A DNA stretch of 21,507 nucleotides from a virus (IMGVR_UViG_3300021963_000754:1-21507), one strand, 5' to 3'; shown: positions 14,449 through 21,331, numbered from the stretch's first letter. Made by a program: numbers and translations. Notes: generated by a model from the sequence alone, not told the origin.

Positions 14449-16118
14449 CGGCCTTGTGCCATCGGCATGATAGTCTTCGCCACACTCGCCGCGGCAGGGG
14501 CGGCGGCCAGCAGCTGCTGCTGCTCCGCCTGTTGCTGCCGACCCTCGCGAAGCTGGGCAATCGCCTCCATCGATCGACGCCATCGCGACGGCATGGCATG
14601 AATGTCCATCACGTCCGGCATAATTTCATCCATGTTGAAATGATCCATCGGCGTCAAGTCCTGCGTCGTCTCCACATAGCGCAAGGCCACTTCCATCGAG
14701 CGCATAAAGCCCGAAGCTTCTTCGGCGCGGGCAATGCGGGAGAGCGGAGAATCATACTGAACCGTGTAGCGACCTTCCGCTTCCAGCACCGCTTGCGGCA
14801 TTGGCGGAATCAAGCCTTGCTGCATCAGCACATCAATTTCCCGTTCAATCATCGGGCCTAACGATTCGGATTGCTGCCGGCCCATCGTGGGGGACAACAG
14901 CGCCCCTTTCTCACGGGCTCGTTCCAGCACTTCCGTCGCCGTCATGGCGGGCGTCTCAATGAGAATCTGGAACAGCGTGACAAGAAAGAAGTCATTAATC
15001 GTTTGCTTTTCCGCGTCCATCATCTCCTGCCCGATCGACAGATTACCCGTCGGCAGCGCATGGACGAGGGGTCGGCCTTCTGCGGTCACTCCGCCATAAT
15101 TTATGGCACCCGGCCGCAGCGAAAACGAATCAATCACGCCATCGTCATGGGCTAACAGAACCGGGTCCACGGTGCGATGGCCTTGCTTCAGCATGGTCTT
15201 CTTTTCTTCATTCAGCACTTTGATCGCCGGCAACGCCATCATGGCGGGACTCCGCCCATACGTCTCGCCCGGCGCCATCACATACCGACTGATCGCATAC
15301 GGAAAGGTTTGATAACCTCCCGTTTGCACTAAGTGCTTCTCCGTCACCGAGACATAGTAGGACGTATAGGCCATGCCGGCCGTATCCAAGCGGCCTTCCT
15401 GATAGCCTTCAGCCTCAGAGCGCGGCTTCACACAATGCACAAACTGATAGACCTTCGTGGCACCTTTGGCGTCTGAGGCGGCTTTGACGATCACCTCGGG
15501 TAAGGACGCCGGATCAAATTGCTGCACCGCTTGCCGAGCCGTCAATGGAAACTTGCGCAGGGCGGTATCGACCAATCCCTGGTGATTTTCTTGAAAGTAC
15601 ATTTGCCCCAGATGGATCGAGCGATACCGCAGTCCCTGTTCCCGCCGATGTTGCAGCGCATCTACAAACATACACCCCGTCCCAAAGGCGCCTAACGCCA
15701 TATAGTCTTCATGCTTCTGACTGGCAAAGTTGGCGTTGGGGGCATAGCGATAGTCAAACAAGGCGCGATTCAAGTCTTCGTACCAGAGACGGGCTTCACG
15801 ATTTTTGAGCAGCGCCTTATCGGCTGGCTTCAGATAATGCCAGGTGGAACTCCGTGGCGTGAGCATCGACTCCATCGCCGCGGCAAAGCGCGTGAGGGCC
15901 AAGGCGCCCGTTGCATCCACCATCTCCTCGGTGCGTTGCACGCCCGAGAACGGAGGATTGCCCGATTGACTATAAAACTGTTGCGTATAGTGAGGAAAAA
16001 TGCGTTGGGCGATTTGCTCCCACGTCGCCTCCCACGAGCCGCGAATGCCCGAGACCGCGGCCAGCCGATCCAGCACATCCTGCGCGATCGCCTGCGAGGT
16101 CGTGTCTTGCTGATTCAT
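14445..16118 (-). CDS. Portal protein (podovirus head-tail connector), 557 aa
   Basis: The protein carries the head-to-tail connecting pattern: RGSWEATWEQIAQRIFPHYT near 25-44, ALALTRFAAAMESMLTPRSS with TWHYLKP at about 71-97, and FGTGCMFVDALQHRREQGLR with YRSIHLG near 144-170. QTFPYAISRYVMAPGETYGR (about 273-292) and SPAMMALPAIKVLN (about 293-306) precede a helical C-terminal region with TPAMTATEVLERAREKGALL, closely matching connectors of the Head-tail_con family. It would form the dodecameric DNA channel at the capsid vertex and bind terminase, then the tail adaptor. The end is a Gln/Ala-rich barrel-like helix (REGRQQQAEQQQLLAAAPAA). The start overlaps the previous stop (ATGA), and the stop overlaps the Bbp19-like start in the same way. 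Confidence 0.92.
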   Translation of the reverse strand: MNQQDTTSQAIAQDVLDRLAAVSGIRGSWEATWEQIAQRIFPHYTQQFYSQSGNPPFSGVQRTEEMVDATGALALTRFAAAMESMLTPRSSTWHYLKPADKALLKNREARLWYEDLNRALFDYRYAPNANFASQKHEDYMALGAFGTGCMFVDALQHRREQGLRYRSIHLGQMYFQENHQGLVDTALRKFPLTARQAVQQFDPASLPEVIVKAASDAKGATKVYQFVHCVKPRSEAEGYQEGRLDTAGMAYTSYYVSVTEKHLVQTGGYQTFPYAISRYVMAPGETYGRSPAMMALPAIKVLNEEKKTMLKQGHRTVDPVLLAHDDGVIDSFSLRPGAINYGGVTAEGRPLVHALPTGNLSIGQEMMDAEKQTINDFFLVTLFQILIETPAMTATEVLERAREKGALLSPTMGRQQSESLGPMIEREIDVLMQQGLIPPMPQAVLEAEGRYTVQYDSPLSRIARAEEASGFMRSMEVALRYVETTQDLTPMDHFNMDEIMPDVMDIHAMPSRWRRSMEAIAQLREGRQQQAEQQQLLAAAPAAASVAKTIMPMAQGR

Positions 16119-16327
16119 GTGCCTCCCAATGCCGTCGGGGCCTTGCTTGCGTCGGGACTCAGTTGCGTACTGGGGTCCATCAGCATGGTGGAGGCGCGGC
16201 CTTGGGCCAAGGCCCGTCGGCGCATCTCCTCGCGGGTCTGGTCTTGCACGGCGGCATCACTGAGCGAGGGCACCGGCGGCGGGGCTTGGACCGTAGGCAC
16301 TTGTGGTGACCCAAATAAGCCTGCCAT
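16115..16327 (-). CDS. Small protein upstream of portal, 70 aa, unknown function
   Basis: It starts MAGLFGSPQVPTVQAPPPVP and has a Pro-rich N-terminal third, a charged helix DQTREEMRRRALAQG, and then RASTMLMDPSTQL. Small proteins with this layout (Pro-rich start, RRR..GR.ST.L tail) are frequent just before podovirus portal genes, but I know no assigned role. It overlaps the portal start by ATGA and the upstream gene's stop by one base (TAATG), so it is clearly a translated member of the block. It may be a connector accessory or virion-core piece. Confidence 0.65.
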   Translation of the reverse strand: MAGLFGSPQVPTVQAPPPVPSLSDAAVQDQTREEMRRRALAQGRASTMLMDPSTQLSPDASKAPTALGGT

Positions 16328-16725
16328 TAGCCGAGTGTCCCGGTGAGATAGCTACTTGCGCCACCCAATGACGACCGCGCGGCGGTCGCCCGCTTCCGCG
16401 CCAGATATTCTTCCGCTCCACTTTGCGGCATCGCCGCGAGACGGTCTTGCTCGGCTTGTGCCGCGGCCTTGGCTTGTGCGTCCCCTAACGCTTGCGCTTG
16501 ATCTTTCGCGGCTTGCTTCTCGTCCGTGCCCTTCGGGGCGGGGCTTCCGAGCGTTTGCGTTGTGGCTGCTGCGGCGCCGAATGGCACAAAGCGTCCAATC
16601 CCTTGCCCGCCACCCGTGGTGGGCTGGTCATTGGAGCCGATATTCTGAAAGGGTTTCTTTTGAAAAGCTTCCGAGGCACCCAACGTTGCGGCTCCCGCGA
16701 AGATGCGCTGTATATTGCCACCCAT
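16327..16725 (-). CDS. Small structural-block protein, 132 aa, unknown function
   Basis: The start MGGNIQRIFAGAATLGASEA is chosen at 16725 because GGAGGAG lies six bases upstream; an in-frame ATG at 16830 would lie inside the large terminase gene and add an Arg-rich tail without a ribosome site. The middle is Gly/Ala-rich, followed by a long Lys/Gln/Ala helix (AAKDQAQALGDAQAKAAAQA). The end, RKRATAARSSLGGASSYLTG, echoes the end of the following 70-aa protein. A Gly-rich N-terminus plus Ala/Gln helix is common in small podovirus core proteins. It is the first gene after an internal promoter. Function unknown. Confidence 0.65.
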   Translation of the reverse strand: MGGNIQRIFAGAATLGASEAFQKKPFQNIGSNDQPTTGGGQGIGRFVPFGAAAATTQTLGSPAPKGTDEKQAAKDQAQALGDAQAKAAAQAEQDRLAAMPQSGAEEYLARKRATAARSSLGGASSYLTGTLG

Positions 16726-16752
16726 GTTGCTGCTCCTCCGTGGTGTGCGTGT

Positions 16753-16781
16753 CCTATACACGACTCGGCGCCGTGTGTCAA
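16753..16781 (-). promoter_or_regulatory. Sigma70-type promoter between large terminase and the 132-aa gene
   Basis: TTGACA (16776-16781) and TATAGG (16753-16758) lie 17 bp apart on the minus strand. The TGA in the -35 box is the stop codon of the large terminase gene. The layout is the same as for the capsid promoter. The predicted start would be near 16746, about 20 bases before the GGAGGAG ribosome site of the 132-aa gene. Confidence 0.6.
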
Positions 16782-18310
16782 CCGAAGAGCGGATAGTCTG
16801 TCCCGGCCGCGACGGCGCTTCGCCGTCCATACTTGCTCAGTTTGGTATCCCGCCGCGCCACGCGGCCGGCGAAGGTCAAGGCCAACGCATCCCCATCATC
16901 GGGCGACGGCAGGCCGCGGCCCTTCATACTCTCCTTCGCCTCCAGCATCACACTATCCTGCGCTTTGCCAAAGTAATCATACTCGGGCGCCGTCAGATCG
17001 CGAAACAACGCGGGATCGGCATCAATGCACCCGCCTCCCAACCAATCCCGCAGATCCGCCCACATCTCCGTGCGCTTGTTCGCCCACTCCTTGGAGGACG
17101 AGCTTCCCCCAAACCACACTTCAGTGACACGATACCCCATTTCCCGTAAGCGGTCAATCACGCCCGTGCCGTTGCCCGCATCAATATTGACGGCGTCGGG
17201 TTTGAGCTTATCCATCAACCGCGCAATCTCGTTCGCCACATACATGTTGTCGCGTTCCTTAAACCGCACCGGCGGAATACTGCGCGCATCGCGCCCTTGA
17301 CGGAATCGAATCACCGTCGCGTCATCCCCATAGCGCGCCACGTCCACCCCCATCACCAGCGGCGCCCCCAAATCCGGTTCCACCGGCCGCTGCTGCGCCG
17401 CCTGTGTCACGGTGTTGCTGATAAACTGCCGCGTCCCTTGACTCGGAAATTGGCCGAGGACTTCGATCTTGACCGTATCGGACTCGACGCCATACTGCTG
17501 AATGATGCGATCAAACAGGGCGGTATCGGTGCCCTCCACCGTGCGACTATCAATATGCCGCAGACGCCAGTAATCCTTGTGCGTATGAAAGCAATCGTAG
17601 AAGCCGCCCGAGTTCCGACGAGGATTGGAGAAGACGCACCAGAATCGATTGATCGTGGGCTCCGTAAAAAACCCTTCCGACACCGTGAAGATGGTATTGG
17701 GAATGCCCGAGGCTTCATCGAAGATCAGCAAGACGCCGTTGGGATTGTGCACGCCGGCAAACGCATCGGGATTCTCTTCCGACCACGTTTGGCCCATGAT
17801 GTAATAATAATTGGTGTCGATCTTGAGTTGCTCGCTCAACGCCTCTTTGAACCACGGGGCCGGCTTGACCGACAAGACCGTGGATTCAAACCAATGGGCG
17901 TTGATGAGCAACGTCGTCCACTTCCCAATTTCGGCAAACGTCCTCGTTTTCAACTGCGGCTCGGTATTCGCCGTGACAATCGTGGTGGAACCCAGCCGCG
18001 TGGTCGCCATCCAATCACAGAGCCAGGAGACGAGGGCAGACTTTCCAGGCCCACGACCACTCGCCGTGGCACTGCGCCACATCTCGGGCATCAGCCCCAG
18101 ATCCACCCGCCCGTGCTGCGCCTGTAGATGCGCCGTCATCTGCTGCAAGGCGTCTCGCTGCCAGGAGCGGGGACCCGTGTGGTTCGCCAACGGGGTGTTG
18201 GGGCGACCCCACGGATAGGCGAAGAGGACAAAGGCTTCGAGATCGTTGGCCAACCGAGGATCAAAGAGTTCGGTCATCAGACTTTGTTCGATGTCGCGAG
18301 CATATTTCAT
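16778..18310 (-). CDS. Terminase large subunit, 510 aa
   Basis: This is the ATP-driven DNA packaging motor and nuclease. Walker A is SGRGPGKSA at residues 84-92 and Walker B is LLIFDEA at 194-200, with the catalytic Glu after Asp198. Motif III-like SNPRRNSGGF follows at 228-237. The C-terminal RNase H-like nuclease has its acidic residues in VMGVDVARYGDD (Asp323), NIDAGNG (Asp377) and DDGDALALTF (471-480). The length is typical of podovirus terminases. It heads the structural block, 329 bases after the small subunit. No strong ribosome site precedes the ATG at 18310, so either translation is modest or the next ATG (codon 12) is used. Assignment is firm. Confidence 0.95.
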   Translation of the reverse strand: MKYARDIEQSLMTELFDPRLANDLEAFVLFAYPWGRPNTPLANHTGPRSWQRDALQQMTAHLQAQHGRVDLGLMPEMWRSATASGRGPGKSALVSWLCDWMATTRLGSTTIVTANTEPQLKTRTFAEIGKWTTLLINAHWFESTVLSVKPAPWFKEALSEQLKIDTNYYYIMGQTWSEENPDAFAGVHNPNGVLLIFDEASGIPNTIFTVSEGFFTEPTINRFWCVFSNPRRNSGGFYDCFHTHKDYWRLRHIDSRTVEGTDTALFDRIIQQYGVESDTVKIEVLGQFPSQGTRQFISNTVTQAAQQRPVEPDLGAPLVMGVDVARYGDDATVIRFRQGRDARSIPPVRFKERDNMYVANEIARLMDKLKPDAVNIDAGNGTGVIDRLREMGYRVTEVWFGGSSSSKEWANKRTEMWADLRDWLGGGCIDADPALFRDLTAPEYDYFGKAQDSVMLEAKESMKGRGLPSPDDGDALALTFAGRVARRDTKLSKYGRRSAVAAGTDYPLFG

Positions 18311-18352
18311 GGGGTGTGTCCGTGTGTGAAAATAGGATACGTGGCTTCTACT

Positions 18353-18380
18353 AAAAAATTTTCAGTTATCAAAATTTTTT
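18353..18380. repeat. AT-only inverted repeat before the large terminase gene
   Basis: AAAAAATTTT (18353-18362) and AAAATTTTTT (18371-18380) are perfect inverted copies separated by eight bases. The element lies within the presumed leader of the large terminase mRNA, just downstream of a minus-strand TATAAT at 18388-18393. It could be a bent or easily melted DNA site, or a protein-binding site. Confidence 0.6.
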
Positions 18381-18490
18381 TACAAAAATTATAGGTCCAG
18401 CCATCGACCCTCCCCCACGGTCCAAGCGCGTGGCCGAAAAGCGGGGCACCCCCCCGCCCTACCCCCCCCATTAAACGTGGCGCAAGCAGC

Positions 18491-18571
18491 TAACCCCTTG
18501 ATAATGTTCACATTGCGTCTCAGTTGTCATAATACATCTTATCAGACGTTGACTCATAACCCCTTGATAAT
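18491..18571. repeat. Two direct copies of TAACCCCTTGATAAT
   Basis: Identical 15-base copies sit at 18491-18505 and 18557-18571, 66 bp apart. They lie around the promoter-like sequences of the terminase gap and may be binding sites of a regulator, replication protein or terminase. Confidence 0.7.
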
Positions 18572-18639
18572 AAATCTGCTTGTATTGAAAAGCTGCTTTG
18601 AAACGTGCAAGCAGGGCCTTGCTTGCGTTTCTGCTTCGA

Positions 18640-19089
18640 TTAATCAAAGGGGCTGTTGGCTTCCAGTTGCAGAGCCCTGGGCGTGATATCAATCACGCGC
18701 TGTTTCGCGTCAGCAATGGCTGATCCAATGTCAACCAGGGCGTGTTTGACTTCGAGCCGATCGCCGTATTTATTGGGAAATGCCTTCACCACATAAAACC
18801 TGGTACATTCGGCCTTGATACGAAGCAGATTCGGATCGAGATCGGGATTGTCTTCCACTAGTGTTAACAAACTTTCTAAAATCGCTTCGCCGCCGGCTTC
18901 TCGCGCTTGAATGAATCGTTGATTGAATGCAGCATCGGCATTCCGTAACCGTAAAAAAAGATCCGAGGAAATGCCCAGCGTTTCGATGATTCGGCTATAT
19001 GTTTTACCCTCGAACGCTTGTGCGATCGCCGCTTCAACTTTTTCTGCGTCGAGATCCGATACCGTCCTGAGCTTCGGGCCTGATTTCAT
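18640..19089 (-). CDS. Terminase small subunit, 149 aa
   Basis: This DNA-recognition subunit of the packaging motor is inferred from its position right before the large subunit and from sequence. The N-terminal half has a helix-turn-helix (YSRIIETLGISSDLFLRLRN, about 31-50) followed by FNQRFIQAREAGGEAILESL. The C-terminal half has DNPDLDPNLLRIKAECTRFY and FPNKYGDRLEVKH. The order HTH, f...y..AR..., D......R.k.....w, P..YG is typical of Sf6-like small terminases. It is the first gene of the leftward block and diverges from the amidoligase cassette. The ATG at 19089 has only a GGGG nearby, so translation signals are weak; see the divergent region for a possible promoter. Confidence 0.8.
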   Translation of the reverse strand: MKSGPKLRTVSDLDAEKVEAAIAQAFEGKTYSRIIETLGISSDLFLRLRNADAAFNQRFIQAREAGGEAILESLLTLVEDNPDLDPNLLRIKAECTRFYVVKAFPNKYGDRLEVKHALVDIGSAIADAKQRVIDITPRALQLEANSPFD

Positions 19090-19214
19090 ACAGGCCCCAT
19101 AGCATAAAGTTCAACGCTCCGTCAATAGCCCTGGAACAAGACGTTGACTCCTTGTATCCTTTGTGGATACACTCCCGCTTGACAGGGCCATACAACACTA
19201 ACCAGGGGGGTACT
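19090..19214. promoter_or_regulatory. Divergent promoter region between terminase and the amidoligase cassette
   Basis: These 125 bases separate the leftward and rightward transcription units. On plus, TTGACT (19144-19149) with GATACA (19166-19171) at 16-bp spacing is a plausible though imperfect promoter for the 39-aa gene. On minus, TTGACG (19120-19125) with TATGGG (19096-19101) at 18 bp could serve the small terminase, but would put the start almost on its ATG. The 12-mer AGACGTTGACTC at 19139-19150 recurs at 18544-18555. Confidence 0.4.
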
Positions 19215-19334
19215 ATGAAACGGTACGAAACACAAGTCGAACGGGCCGAACGATCAACACGCCATGCGAACGCGCTGTGCTACGCGCTGCTTGGTCTATT
19301 AGCCTTGCTGGTAGTGTTTATTTATTCGCGTTAG
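19215..19334 (+). CDS. Single-pass membrane mini-protein, 39 aa
   Basis: The protein begins MKRYETQVERAERSTRHANA: a charged N-terminus of about 20 residues, then the hydrophobic stretch LCYALLGLLALLVVFIY and a final Ser-Arg. This is a simple one-helix membrane protein, probably N-terminus in the cytoplasm by the positive-inside rule. The GGGGGG run six bases before the ATG can serve as ribosome site. It is the first gene of the plus-strand cassette, 23 bases before the amidoligase. It could be a membrane anchor or regulator for the neighbouring enzymes, or a holin-like or superinfection peptide. Nothing in the sequence decides between these. Confidence 0.55.
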   Translation: MKRYETQVERAERSTRHANALCYALLGLLALLVVFIYSR

Positions 19335-19357
19335 CTTTTAACTGCAAAGGGGACGCT

Positions 19358-20458
19358 ATGCCAGATGTAACTGATGACGCGCCAACGGTAGTTTCCATTG
19401 AACACACGCAATGCGAACGCTGCGCAGAAGAAATGCCGAATGGTTGCGTGTGTCGAGATTGCGAAAACTGTGGCGAATCTTTCTTTTATGAAGACGCAGA
19501 AACGTGTTGCGAAGACTATTGCTCGTACCGCTGCGCAGAGCGAAACAGTCACTACCATTGCGAATGTGGCGAAACACAGAGTGACTTTGCGCAAACGTGT
19601 TCGGATTGCGGACGGGGCGAATGTTGTCGAGAATTTAGCTGCGGGAATGCTAGCTGTTATTTGTGCGAACGCTGTTGCACGTGTAGTTATGACGATACAG
19701 AAGAAGCAGACGCGCAGTCCGCGTATATTCGGCATTCTTCATGCCGAACATATCCCACTAGCAATCCTACACGCGCGCCCTACACGCCTTTTTTGTTCTC
19801 CGGCGTTGAATTGGAGCTTGAGTGCGAAGATCGAGCCGAACGCGATCAAGTGGCTGCTGATTTGCAAGTGCACGCGCACCAAATTTTACTGAAAGAAGAT
19901 GGCTCGCTTAGTTGTGGCTTTGAAATTGTCACAGGGAAAAACAGCTTGGAAGCCCAACAGGCGTTATGGCCCTTGGTGGCTGCAGTTGCGCGCAAGTCTG
20001 GAGCGCGCAGCTGGAAACACTCCTCAACCGGCTTGCACGTGCACTTATCCCGCAATTGGTTTTCGCCGTTGACGTTGGGAAAATTTCTGGTCTTCTTAAA
20101 TTCGCCATGCACTCGAGCCCCAATCATTACGTTAGCTGGGAGAGAGTGCCCCAACTATGCTGCGATAAAAGCCAAAAAGTTGACAGATGGTCGCAATATG
20201 TCGAACGGGCGTTATGAAGCGGTGAACCTTACCAATGCCGCGACGATTGAAGTTCGCATTTTTAAGGGTACGCTCAATACCGACCATATTCTCGCTGATA
20301 TTGAATTCTGCTACGCAGCAGCATATTGGGCTGCGCAAGTGTCCGCGACCGAATGCGAATCATGGGAGAATTTTTGGGCGTACGTGCTAGCCCATAAAAA
20401 AAATTATCAACACTTGGTTACGTTTTTCGCCTCTCATTTAATTGGAAAGGAAAGCTAA
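19358..20458 (+). CDS. Amidoligase (Amidoligase_2 type, glutamine-synthetase-like fold) with Cys-rich N-terminus, 366 aa
   Basis: Residues ~145-335 carry the signature of ATP-dependent carboxylate-amine ligases of the Amidoligase_2 family: FSGVELELE (147-155, the GxExE metal/ATP strand), LKEDGSL...GFEIVTG (178-193), STGLHVHLS (223-231, the GxHVH motif), and GRYEAVNL (284-291) followed by TIEVRIFKGT (296-305). The family forms amide or peptide-like bonds on small molecules, proteins or cell-wall material; the substrate here is unknown. Residues 19-129 hold 23 cysteines, many as CxxC, CxC or CC, suggesting two or more zinc-binding modules that could recognise the target. The start at 19358 is set by AAAGGGG seven bases upstream; an earlier in-frame ATG at 19277 lacks one. 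The glutamine amidotransferase gene follows after four bases. By eye, base composition is less GC-rich than the structural genes. Confidence 0.85.
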   Translation: MPDVTDDAPTVVSIEHTQCERCAEEMPNGCVCRDCENCGESFFYEDAETCCEDYCSYRCAERNSHYHCECGETQSDFAQTCSDCGRGECCREFSCGNASCYLCERCCTCSYDDTEEADAQSAYIRHSSCRTYPTSNPTRAPYTPFLFSGVELELECEDRAERDQVAADLQVHAHQILLKEDGSLSCGFEIVTGKNSLEAQQALWPLVAAVARKSGARSWKHSSTGLHVHLSRNWFSPLTLGKFLVFLNSPCTRAPIITLAGRECPNYAAIKAKKLTDGRNMSNGRYEAVNLTNAATIEVRIFKGTLNTDHILADIEFCYAAAYWAAQVSATECESWENFWAYVLAHKKNYQHLVTFFASHLIGKES

Positions 20459-20462
20459 TATT

Positions 20463-21245
20463 ATGTGTCAAGCGATTGTGAAACCCGCTGGATTGCGCAT
20501 CGAGAAAGCCACCCTACAACTGGCCTGGGAGCAGAACGGAGACGGGGCCGGATTTGCAGTTACGCTGCCAGATGGTACGCTGAAGATTGAGAAAGGATTC
20601 TTCACATTCAAACACTTTTGGCGGGAATACGCGCCTTACGAAGCCCTCAATTGTTTGATCCACTTTCGCTTCGCAACACACGGCGAAAAAGAGATCGCGA
20701 ATTGCCATCCCTTCGCCCTGGGGCCGGACGCAGCGATGGTGCACAATGGGATTTTGTCCCGCTTTCTTCCCAGCGTGTTGGATACGCGCAGCGATACCAG
20801 GCTGCTGGTTGAAGATTATCTGATTCCTGCCTGGATCGCGTCTAGCTTATCGGTTCCGGCTTTTTTTGCGCAACCAGGCATGAAAGCCCTAATAGAATCA
20901 TTGATCGATGGAAATAAAATTGCGCTACTCACGCCAGAGGGGTTTACTATTTTCAACGAACGCCTAGGCGAATGGAAAGAGGGTATTTGGTATTCCGCCG
21001 GATTTCCCGCACCATTCTTCGCCTATAACTATGGGCCGATATCTCGCAGCCACTATTCGCCAGGCTATGATGATGAAGTATGGGAACAGGCGTGGGAAGC
21101 CTGGAACGAAGAAGAAGAAGAAGACTTCACGTGCGTGCTCTGCGAAGCCCCAGGCCCCTTGTATCACATAGGCGAAGAGGGCTTGTGCGAACTGTGCTGG
21201 AACGATTACACGCGCCCGATTGCGGCGGATGTCAAGCCATGCTAA
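20463..21245 (+). CDS. Class II glutamine amidotransferase (GATase II), 260 aa, with C-terminal zinc knuckle
   Basis: The protein starts Met-Cys, so after Met removal Cys2 is the N-terminal nucleophile of the Ntn-type glutaminase. Other family motifs are in order: NGDGAGFAV (25-33), IHFRFATHG (66-74, the HxRxAT glutamine-binding strand), NCHPFAL (80-86), MVHNGIL (92-98) and SDTRLL (110-115). It would release ammonia from glutamine. I see no attached synthetase domain, so a partner enzyme should use the ammonia; the adjacent amidoligase is the obvious one. The C-terminus has an acidic run (EEEEED, 216-221) and a CxxC...CxxC zinc knuckle (C224, C227, C242, C245). The start at 20463 fits the required Met-Cys, with GGAAAGGAAAG upstream inside the end of the amidoligase gene. 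Confidence 0.9.
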   Translation: MCQAIVKPAGLRIEKATLQLAWEQNGDGAGFAVTLPDGTLKIEKGFFTFKHFWREYAPYEALNCLIHFRFATHGEKEIANCHPFALGPDAAMVHNGILSRFLPSVLDTRSDTRLLVEDYLIPAWIASSLSVPAFFAQPGMKALIESLIDGNKIALLTPEGFTIFNERLGEWKEGIWYSAGFPAPFFAYNYGPISRSHYSPGYDDEVWEQAWEAWNEEEEEDFTCVLCEAPGPLYHIGEEGLCELCWNDYTRPIAADVKPC

Positions 21246-21331
21246 AACGACTAGCCTGGGGCTTCGCCTGGATCGCCGTGTGGTACGTGTTGACACTCGG
21301 CGTGATACGCTGCTCGCATTGGCACAAGTAA
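21239..21331 (+). CDS. Single-pass membrane mini-protein, 30 aa
   Basis: The frame MLKRLAWGFAWIAVWYVLTL continues GVIRCSHWHK: a positively charged start, about 17 hydrophobic residues rich in Trp, then a Cys/His tail (CSHWH). It overlaps the end of the amidotransferase gene by seven bases, so it can be translated by coupling; no separate strong ribosome site is seen. Together with the 39-aa peptide it brackets the two enzymes with membrane peptides. The small size makes this call less certain, but the clean hydrophobic helix, the overlap and the terminator right after it support a real gene. Confidence 0.45.
   Translation: MLKRLAWGFAWIAVWYVLTLGVIRCSHWHK

Larger units (their letters stand above)
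18311..18639. other. Non-coding region between the two terminase genes
   Basis: I find no convincing gene in these 329 bases. From right to left it holds: an inverted repeat GCAAGCA/TGCTTGC (18607-18626), possibly an end structure for the small terminase mRNA; an AT-rich part with two copies of TAACCCCTTGATAAT; an extended -10-like TGTCATAAT on plus (18525-18533) with an overlapping minus TATTAT (18529-18534); a very G-rich minus-strand stretch (18449-18469); a perfect minus-strand TATAAT (18388-18393) without a good -35 box; and an AT-only inverted repeat (18353-18380). It probably controls terminase expression. It could also hold a packaging or origin site, by analogy with phages whose packaging site is near the terminase genes. 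Confidence 0.6.

Noticed and set aside
18471-18557. 28-residue minus-strand ORF in the terminase gap with AAGGGG before its ATG
   Set aside because: The spacing to the ATG is too short, the composition is unremarkable, and the AAGGGG is part of the repeated TAACCCCTTGATAAT element, so coding is unlikely.
19277-19357. N-terminal extension of the amidoligase from the ATG at 19277, giving a hydrophobic leader
   Set aside because: That segment overlaps the membrane helix of the 39-aa gene in another frame and has no ribosome site, while AAAGGGG is well placed for the ATG at 19358.
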